From: Acidobacteriota bacterium
GTDB taxonomy: Bacteria; Acidobacteriota; Vicinamibacteria; Vicinamibacterales; JAKQTR01
Assembly (NCBI GenBank): GCA_026393735.1
Contig: JAPKZP010000018.1
Coordinates: 1-5,591, forward strand
DNA length: 5,591 bases
Reading direction: 5' to 3'
Shown here: positions 1-4,760 of the stretch, in pieces
Numbering within the stretch: the stretch's first letter is position 1
Layout of the letters: the number at the start of each line of letters is the position of its first letter
Translations under genes and position numbers: made by a program
Notes under the pieces: generated by a model
Database searches by the model: none
What the model saw: only the letters and a program-made list of their open reading frames with translations
Told to the model about the DNA's origin: nothing

Positions 1-1
1 C

Positions 2-499
2 GACAGTCCGACGGCGCTGGTGCACGCGGCCAACAAGGCCCGCGAGGCCGGCTACCGCAGGATGGACGCGTACTCGCCGATGCCGATCGAGGAACTCCAC
101 CACGCGCTCGGGCTGCCGAACACGCGACTGCCCTGGATTGTGCTGGGCGGAGGCCTGACAGGCGCGGCGGCCGGCTACGGCCTGCAGTACTGGGCCTCGA
201 CCATCGCCTACCCGTTCAACATCGGCGGCCGCCCGCTGCACAGCTGGCCGTCCTTCATCGTGCCGACATTCGAGACGACCATCCTCTTCTCGGCGATCGC
301 GGCCGTGTTCGGCATGATTCTGCTGAACGGCCTGCCGATGCCCTACCATCCGATCTTCAACTCGAAACGGTTCGTCATGGCCAGCCGGGATCGGTTCTTC
401 CTGTGCATCGAGTCCCAGGACCCGCAATTCGACGCGGGCACGACGCGGCGGTTCCTCGAGAGCCTCGGGCCGCGAGAGGTGAGCGACGTTGAACGCTAA
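2..499 (+). CDS. actD: Alternative Complex III subunit ActD (DUF3341 family), 5'-truncated
   Basis: ActD is a membrane subunit of ACIII, the complex that oxidises quinol and reduces cytochrome c or a partnered oxidase. The reading frame is open to the left window edge. In-window residues before the first GTG (position 20) read DSPTAL and continue straight into a family-like stretch, AREAGYRRMDAYSPMPIEEL, so the gene starts upstream and the GTG at 20 is internal. About 165 residues are visible, and roughly 10-15 N-terminal residues are probably missing. A soluble N-terminal segment with the YRRMDAYSPMP motif precedes two membrane helices (about residues 46-64 and 90-108 of the visible part), separated by a loop with PLHSWPSFIVPTFE. 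A soluble tail with FFLCIESQDPQFD follows. This helix-loop-helix plan is typical of DUF3341/ActD. The stop overlaps the start of actE. Identification is from remembered family sequence and from the actE-actF neighbours. Confidence 0.93.
   Translation, partial: DSPTALVHAANKAREAGYRRMDAYSPMPIEELHHALGLPNTRLPWIVLGGGLTGAAAGYGLQYWASTIAYPFNIGGRPLHSWPSFIVPTFETTILFSAIAAVFGMILLNGLPMPYHPIFNSKRFVMASRDRFFLCIESQDPQFDAGTTRRFLESLGPREVSDVER
474..479 (+). promoter_or_regulatory. Ribosome-binding site for actE (decides the TTG start)
   Basis: GAGAGG lies within the last codons of actD, 9 nt before the TTG at 489. It is the best Shine-Dalgarno match near either candidate start. No comparable motif is suitably spaced before the in-frame ATG at 516. 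It supports a TTG start with translational coupling to actD. Confidence 0.6.
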
Positions 500-1079
500 G
501 CAGCGCAGAACCCTGATGGCGTGCGGGTTCGCCGCGGCACTGCTCGTCGCGGGGTGCCGGCAGGACATGCACGACCAGCCCAAGTTCAAGCCGTACGCGA
601 AGAGCGACTTCTACGCGGACCAGCGCTCGGCGCGCCCGCTCGTCGACGGCACGGTCGCGCGCGGCCACCTGCACGACGACACCCTGCTCTATACGGGCAA
701 GGCCGAGGGCAAGCCCGCCGAGGTCTTCCCGTTCGAGATCACGGCGGCCGTCATGGACCGCGGGCGCGAGCGCTTCGACATCTACTGCTCGCCCTGCCAC
801 GGCCGCGCGGGCGTCGGAGACGGGATGATCGTGCGCCGCGGCTACAGGCGCCCGCCCACGTTCCACCAGGATCGGCTGCGCCAGGCGGCGCCAGGCTACG
901 TCTTCGACGTGATCACCAACGGCTTCGGCGCCATGCCGGATTACGCCGGACAGGTGCCCGTGCCGGATCGCTGGGCCATCGTGGCCTACGTGAAGGCGTT
1001 GCAGCGCAGCCAGCAGGCGACCGTGGCCGACGTCCCGGCGGCGGATCGGGCGCGGCTCGAGGCCGGCGACAAACGGTGA
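489..1079 (+). CDS. actE: Alternative Complex III subunit ActE, monoheme cytochrome c lipoprotein
   Basis: ActE is a periplasm-facing (outer face of the membrane) monoheme cytochrome c of ACIII that takes part in electron transfer from the ActB/ActA core to the terminal acceptor. The 196-residue product has a charged start (MNAKQRR), a hydrophobic stretch at residues 9-21 and a lipobox VAGC with Cys23 as the predicted lipidation site. The heme-binding motif CSPCH lies at residues 100-104, followed by GRAGVGDGMIV. The likely distal ligand is Met149 in GFGAMPDY, and the C-terminal helix contains RWAIVAYVKALQ, all standard for class I cytochrome c. I chose the TTG at 489 because GAGAGG (474-479) sits 9 nt upstream and the basic n-region is then complete. 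The in-frame ATG at 516 would leave a signal peptide without a basic n-region. The gene overlaps actD by 11 nt and lies 28 nt before actF. Confidence 0.94.
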   Translation: MNAKQRRTLMACGFAAALLVAGCRQDMHDQPKFKPYAKSDFYADQRSARPLVDGTVARGHLHDDTLLYTGKAEGKPAEVFPFEITAAVMDRGRERFDIYCSPCHGRAGVGDGMIVRRGYRRPPTFHQDRLRQAAPGYVFDVITNGFGAMPDYAGQVPVPDRWAIVAYVKALQRSQQATVADVPAADRARLEAGDKR

Positions 1080-1107
1080 CGATCACCCTGAACAGGCAAG
1101 AGACCCC

Positions 1108-2292
1108 ATGCACGACGTGACCTACAGTCCGCCCGCCAGCCTGGACCGCCTGCGCCAGCGATCGCTCCTCGTGGGCGTTGTCGGGCTCGCGGCTGCCGGC
1201 GCCGGAGCGTTCCTGAATCCCGGCCAGTTCTTCCACTCGTACCTGCTGGCTTTCCTGCTCTGGCTCGCGGCCGCTCTCGGCGGGCTCGCCCTGTCGATGC
1301 TCCATCATCTGTCAGGCGGCGGCTGGGGCGTCGTGCTCCGTCGGATCTTCGAGGCGTCCGCGCGCACGCTGCCGTGGATGGCGCTCTTCTTCGTCCCCAT
1401 CGCGTTCGGCGTCAAGGATCTGTACCCGTGGACCGACACCGCGATGGTCGCCGCCGACCACGTGCTGAAGGAAAAGGCGGCGTACCTGAACGTGCCGTTC
1501 TTCCTCGTCCGCGCGGCGATCTACTTCGTCATCTGGTGCGGCCTGGCGTACTTCCTCTCCCGCTGGTCGGCCGAACAGGACGCCACGGGCAATCCCGCGT
1601 TCGCCGTCCGCATGCAGCGCCTGAGCGCGGGCGGACTGGTCATCTATGTCCTCACGATGACCTTTGCGTCGATCGACTGGGGCATGTCCCTCGAGCCGCA
1701 CTGGTTCTCGACGATGTACGGATTCCTGTTCGTGATCGGTCAGGCGCTGATGGGGTTGTCGGTGGCCATCATCATGGCGCGGCGGCTGTCGGCGGAGCCG
1801 CCGATGTCGGGTGTCTACACCACCCGCCACTTCCACGATTTCGGCAAACTGTTGTTCGCCTTCACGATGGTGTGGGCGTACCTCACGTTCTCGCAGTTCC
1901 TCATCATCTGGTCGGCCAACCTGCCGGAAGAGATCCCCTGGTACCAGCACCGGATGGATCACGGCTGGGAGTACATAGGCCTCATGCTGGTCGCGCTGCA
2001 CTTCGCGGTGCCGTTCGTCGTGCTGCTCTCCAGCCGGATGAAGCGCAACGCGACGGTGCTGGCCCGCATGGCCATGTGGCTGATCGTGATGCGGTTTCTC
2101 GACCTGTTCTACCTGATCGGGCCGGAAGCGTACCCGAAGGGCCTGGGCTTCCACTGGCTCGACGTGGCGGCGGTGGTGGGGCTCGGAGGCATCTGGATCG
2201 GGCTCTTCACTTCGAACCTGAAGAGCCGGTCGTTGCTGCCCGTCAACGACCCGGGCTTCGAGGACGCGCTGCACAAATGGGGTCAGGTCTAA
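1108..2292 (+). CDS. actF: Alternative Complex III subunit ActF, NrfD-like membrane subunit
   Basis: ActF is the second polytopic NrfD/PsrC-like subunit of ACIII, paralogous to ActC. It forms part of the membrane core and is proposed to contribute to proton pathways and quinol handling. The 394-residue product has about ten predicted membrane helices (near residues 20-36, 44-66, 88-103, 129-151, 172-190, 202-224, 246-269, 288-308, 318-337 and 350-369). Family-like landmarks are ASIDWGMSLEPHWFSTMYG (187-205), SQFLIIWSANLPEE (262-275) and WYQHRMDHGW (278-287). The ATG at 1108 is preceded by a modest AAGAGA (1098-1103). The 3' end is odd. The last four codons (Trp391, Gly, Gln, Val) and the TAA stop lie inside the left arm of an 82-bp palindrome, so the native C-terminus seems to have been replaced by repeat sequence. 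The core protein looks intact and functional. Confidence 0.94.
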   Translation: MHDVTYSPPASLDRLRQRSLLVGVVGLAAAGAGAFLNPGQFFHSYLLAFLLWLAAALGGLALSMLHHLSGGGWGVVLRRIFEASARTLPWMALFFVPIAFGVKDLYPWTDTAMVAADHVLKEKAAYLNVPFFLVRAAIYFVIWCGLAYFLSRWSAEQDATGNPAFAVRMQRLSAGGLVIYVLTMTFASIDWGMSLEPHWFSTMYGFLFVIGQALMGLSVAIIMARRLSAEPPMSGVYTTRHFHDFGKLLFAFTMVWAYLTFSQFLIIWSANLPEEIPWYQHRMDHGWEYIGLMLVALHFAVPFVVLLSSRMKRNATVLARMAMWLIVMRFLDLFYLIGPEAYPKGLGFHWLDVAAVVGLGGIWIGLFTSNLKSRSLLPVNDPGFEDALHKWGQV

Positions 2293-2359
2293 AAGACAAC
2301 CTCTTTCAGATGTTTGGATCCAATCGGTTGTAGAAGGTTGCCTTTTGGACCTGACCCCA
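2278..2359. repeat. 82-bp imperfect palindrome (REP/MITE-like element) overlapping the actF 3' end
   Basis: The two halves are reverse complements around a centre between 2318 and 2319. By hand pairing, 32 of 41 positions are Watson-Crick pairs, 4 are G-T pairs and 5 are mismatches. The outer 12 bases of each arm are perfect (TGGGGTCAGGTC at 2278-2289 against GACCTGACCCCA at 2348-2359). They are followed by AAAAG/CTTTT and CAACCT/AGGTTG blocks, and the centre is TTGGATCCAA (2314-2323). Symmetry stops exactly at these ends. The region is AT-richer than the neighbouring genes. The outer GGGGTCAGGTC resembles, from memory, palindromic repeats found near REP-associated (Y1/IS200-like) transposases in various bacteria, but I cannot confirm copy number from one window. 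As RNA it would form a long hairpin between the act and cox genes. No T-run follows the 3' arm, so it is not a standard intrinsic terminator. A role in mRNA processing or stability is possible. Confidence 0.85.
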
Positions 2360-2372
2360 GGGACCCCAGGGA
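2355..2372 (+). repeat. Tandem duplication of a 9-mer (CCCCAGGGA x2) at the palindrome's right edge
   Basis: CCCCAGGGA occurs at 2355-2363 and again immediately at 2364-2372. The first copy includes the last five bases of the palindrome (2355-2359). Each copy carries AGGGA. The second AGGGA (2368-2372) is 6 nt upstream of the ATG at 2379 and serves as that gene's Shine-Dalgarno sequence. The duplication may have arisen by slippage at or after insertion of the palindrome. Confidence 0.8.
2368..2372 (+). promoter_or_regulatory. Ribosome-binding site for the 166-residue membrane protein gene
   Basis: AGGGA lies 6 nt before the ATG at 2379 and is part of the second 9-mer copy next to the palindrome. 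A nearer-upstream ATG at 2374 is followed by only one sense codon and then a stop, so it is not the start. Confidence 0.6.
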
Positions 2373-2378
2373 CATGTT

Positions 2379-2879
2379 ATGACGGACACGCACGACACGG
2401 ACGAAGGGCAATCGGACAGCACGGCGTACGAGACGCGAGACGTCAAGCTCCGTCCCCTTGTGGTCTTCACGGCCGGGCTGACGGTGATTGGCATCGTCAC
2501 GTACCTCGTGATCTTCCTGCTGTTCCGGCTGTTCAGCGGCCAGGCCGCCAGGTCCGACGCGCAGCTCGCGCCGGCGTCCGGCCTCACGCAGCCGGCCAGG
2601 CCCGGCGAGGAGATCCTGCCGCCGGAGCCGCGCATCCAGGTGAATGCCGCGGCCGACATGAAGACGCTGCGCGAACAGGAAGAGGCGATCCTGACGACCT
2701 ACGGCTGGGTCGATCGCCAGGCCGGTGTCGTGCGCGTGCCGATTGACGTGGCGATGAAGATGGTGCTCGCGCAGGGGCTGCCTGTTCGCCAGCCCGAGAC
2801 CGCCCCCCCGGCGACGGGCACGCCGGCGATCCTCACGACGCCGCAAGGCAAGGTTTCCGCAGCGAAGGCTTCGCGATGA
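2379..2879 (+). CDS. Small single-helix membrane protein of the ACIII-caa3 cluster (YGWVD motif), function unknown
   Basis: I do not recognise an established function. The 166-residue product has a polar acidic N-terminus (residues 1-22), one hydrophobic helix (about 27-49, VVFTAGLTVIGIVTYLVIFL) and a Pro/Ala-rich linker. A compact C-terminal segment follows, with PPEPRIQ (81-87), a charged helix MKTLREQEEAIL (94-105), YGWVD (108-112) and VVRVPIDVAMKMVLAQGLP (117-135), and then a low-complexity tail. From memory, similar proteins sit between ACIII genes and SCO/cox genes in other bacteria, so it is probably an assembly factor or small accessory subunit of ACIII or the oxidase. It could correspond to the poorly conserved small subunit ActG, but nothing in the sequence proves that. 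The single N-terminal anchor suggests a domain outside the cytoplasm. Its stop overlaps the sco start by 4 nt (ATGA), which implies translational coupling. Confidence 0.85.
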   Translation: MTDTHDTDEGQSDSTAYETRDVKLRPLVVFTAGLTVIGIVTYLVIFLLFRLFSGQAARSDAQLAPASGLTQPARPGEEILPPEPRIQVNAAADMKTLREQEEAILTTYGWVDRQAGVVRVPIDVAMKMVLAQGLPVRQPETAPPATGTPAILTTPQGKVSAAKASR

Positions 2880-3757
2880 AGACGTTGGCAGCAGCGGTCG
2901 TCCTCGGTCTTACGGTGACGGCGTCGGCCTGGGCGCAGCCGCCCCGCTTCACGGGCGCGGATGTGGGCGGGCCTCCGCCGGGCACATCGTCGGAACTCGT
3001 GCCTGACATACTCGAGAAGGTCGGCATCGATCAGAAACTCAACGCGCAGGTCCCTCTCGATGCGGCGTTCCGCGACGAGCAGGGACGCCAGGTGTCGCTC
3101 GGCGACTACTTCGGCAAGCGCCCGGTCGTGCTCGCGCTCGTGTACTACGAGTGCCCGATGCTCTGCACGCAGGTGCTGAACGGCGCCGTGGCGGCCTTCA
3201 AGGTGATGAACTTCACCGCGGGCGACGAGTTCGAGGTAGTCACGGTCAGCTTCAACCCCAAGGAAACGCCGGCGATGGCGTCGTCGAAGAAGACGACCTA
3301 CATCAACAAGTACGGCCGTCCCGAGGCGGCGGCCGGCTGGCACTTCCTCACGGGGGACAAGCCGGCCATCGACGCGCTGGCGAACGCGGTGGGCTTCCGC
3401 TACGTGTTCGACCAGGCGTCGCAGCAGTACGTGCACGCCAGCGCCATCATGGTGCTCACGCCCCAGGGCCGCGTGTCGAAGTACTTCTACGGCATCGAGT
3501 ACCCGCCGAAGGACATCCGCCTCGGGCTCATCGAGGCGTCGGGCGGCAAGATCGGCAACCCGGTCGACCAGGTGCTGCTCTACTGCTATCACTACGATCC
3601 GCACTCCGGGAAGTACAGCATGGTCGTGATGAACGTGCTGCGTGTGGCCGGCGTGGCCACGGTCGGCACGATTGTCGGGTTCGTCGGGCTGATGTGGAGC
3701 CGGGATCGTCGGAAATCGAAGTACGCCGCGGCGGTGTCGCCGTCGGGGCCGCGGTAA
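2876..3757 (+). CDS. sco: SCO1/SenC-family copper chaperone with C-terminal membrane anchor
   Basis: SCO proteins are thioredoxin-fold copper chaperones that deliver copper to, or reduce the thiols of, the CuA site in oxidase subunit II. The 293-residue product has a likely signal peptide (residues 1-20, ending SAWA before Gln21). The copper site CPMLC is at Cys93 and Cys97, in the context VLALVYYECPMLC, and the third ligand is His187 in QYVHASAIMVL. VTVSFNPKETP (122-132) and GWHFLTGDKPAIDALANAVGF (154-174) are typical of the fold. A hydrophobic helix near residues 255-274 ends in a basic WSRDRRKSK, which indicates a C-terminal membrane anchor with a cytoplasmic tail. Many SCO proteins instead have an N-terminal anchor. 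GAAGG (2864-2868) precedes the ATG by 7 nt, and the start overlaps the upstream stop by 4 nt. coxB, encoding the presumed client, begins 6 nt after the sco stop. Confidence 0.95.
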   Translation: MKTLAAAVVLGLTVTASAWAQPPRFTGADVGGPPPGTSSELVPDILEKVGIDQKLNAQVPLDAAFRDEQGRQVSLGDYFGKRPVVLALVYYECPMLCTQVLNGAVAAFKVMNFTAGDEFEVVTVSFNPKETPAMASSKKTTYINKYGRPEAAAGWHFLTGDKPAIDALANAVGFRYVFDQASQQYVHASAIMVLTPQGRVSKYFYGIEYPPKDIRLGLIEASGGKIGNPVDQVLLYCYHYDPHSGKYSMVVMNVLRVAGVATVGTIVGFVGLMWSRDRRKSKYAAAVSPSGPR

Positions 3758-3763
3758 TCGCGT

Positions 3764-4756
3764 ATGCCTCAGACCCAGATTCTCCCTGACCAGGCCTCCA
3801 CCATGGCGCCCCAGGTGGACGCCCTGTACTTCTTCCTGATCGCCCTCACGGCGTTCTTCACGCTGCTCATCTCGGGCATGGTGGTGTACTTCGCCATCAA
3901 GTACCGGCGGCGCGGGGCGAACGACGCCGGGGTGCCGATTCACGGCAACATGCGGCTCGAGGCGATCTGGACGGTCATCCCGCTCCTCATCGTGCTCTTC
4001 ATCTTCGGCTGGAGCGCGAGCCTGTTCTTCACGATGGCGCGGCCGCCGGCCCAGACGCTCGACGTCTACGTGGTCGGCAAGCAGTGGATGTGGAAGTTCC
4101 AGCACGCCGATGGCCGCGCAGAAGTGAACGAACTGCACGTGCCCATCGGCCACAACATCAGGCTGACGATGACCTCGCAGGACGTGATCCACGACGTCTA
4201 CATCCCGGACTTCCGCGTGAAGGCGGACGTGCTCCCCGGGCGCTACACGCACCTGTGGTTCAAGGCCACCAAGCCGGGCCGCTACCACCTGTTCTGCGCC
4301 GAGTACTGCGGCACGAACCACTCGGGCATGGTGGGCTGGGTGGTGGTGCAGGAGCGCGCCGAGTACCAGCAGTGGCTGGCCGGCGGCACGGGCCAGGGCA
4401 CGATGGCGCAGACGGGCGAGAAGCTCTTCAAGGACCTGTCGTGCATCACGTGCCACAAGGACGACACGACGGGCCGCGGGCCGACGCTCCTGGGTCTCTA
4501 CGGCAAGGCGGTCACCCTCGACAACGGCAACGCGGTGGAGGCTGACGAGGCCTACATCCGCGAGTCGGTCGTGAACCCGCGCGCGAAGATAGTGTCGGGC
4601 TTCCAGCCGATCATGCCGACGTTCCAGGGCCTGATCAGCGAAGAAGGCCTGCTGCAGCTCATCGAATACGTGAAATCCCTCAAGGCCACGCCGTCGAACG
4701 CGACGGGCGTCCCGGCCGCGGCCCCCGCCGCCCCTGGGACTCCAGCGAAGAAGTAG
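3764..4756 (+). CDS. coxB: Cytochrome c oxidase subunit II fused to cytochrome c (caa3-type)
   Basis: Subunit II takes electrons at the outer face of the membrane and passes them to heme a of subunit I. The 330-residue product has two membrane helices (about 20-45 and 69-90) and the aromatic transfer segment KQWMWKFQH (106-114). It has a cupredoxin domain with a complete CuA set: His143, Cys178, Glu180, Cys182, His186 and Met189 (FCAEYCGTNHSGM). A class I cytochrome c domain follows, with CITCH at 227-231 and the likely axial Met284 in GFQPIMPTF, then an Ala/Pro-rich tail. The CuA-cytochrome c fusion defines a caa3 enzyme that receives electrons directly from ACIII or a soluble cytochrome. 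I chose the ATG at 3764 because the segment before Met14 (ILPDQASTMA) matches the usual N-terminus of this type. An alternative start is the ATG at 3803. The Shine-Dalgarno for 3764 is weak, so coupling to sco is likely. Confidence 0.97.
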   Translation: MPQTQILPDQASTMAPQVDALYFFLIALTAFFTLLISGMVVYFAIKYRRRGANDAGVPIHGNMRLEAIWTVIPLLIVLFIFGWSASLFFTMARPPAQTLDVYVVGKQWMWKFQHADGRAEVNELHVPIGHNIRLTMTSQDVIHDVYIPDFRVKADVLPGRYTHLWFKATKPGRYHLFCAEYCGTNHSGMVGWVVVQERAEYQQWLAGGTGQGTMAQTGEKLFKDLSCITCHKDDTTGRGPTLLGLYGKAVTLDNGNAVEADEAYIRESVVNPRAKIVSGFQPIMPTFQGLISEEGLLQLIEYVKSLKATPSNATGVPAAAPAAPGTPAKK

Positions 4757-4760
4757 GACT

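Noticed and set aside
20..22. GTG at 20 as the actD start
   Set aside because: The frame is open upstream to the window edge, and the codons before it continue the ActD-like N-terminal domain, so the GTG codes for an internal Val in a truncated gene.
1312..2274. Open frames on the - strand (320 codons) and in the +3 frame (1374-2333) overlapping actF
   Set aside because: Both give Arg/His/Gly-rich compositions with no membrane helices or recognisable domain. They lie within a clear ten-helix ActF gene.
2278..2365. Palindrome as a Rho-independent terminator separating act and cox genes
   Set aside because: The 3' arm is followed by CAGGGACCCCAGGGAC and not by a T-run, and the stem is far longer than a usual terminator. 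The gene at 2379 has no convincing promoter of its own between the hairpin and its start.
2260..2380. Target-site duplication flanking the palindrome, or a transposase remnant
   Set aside because: Bases just left (CTGCACAAA) and just right (GGGACCCCA) of the element do not match, and no transposase coding sequence fits in the gap.
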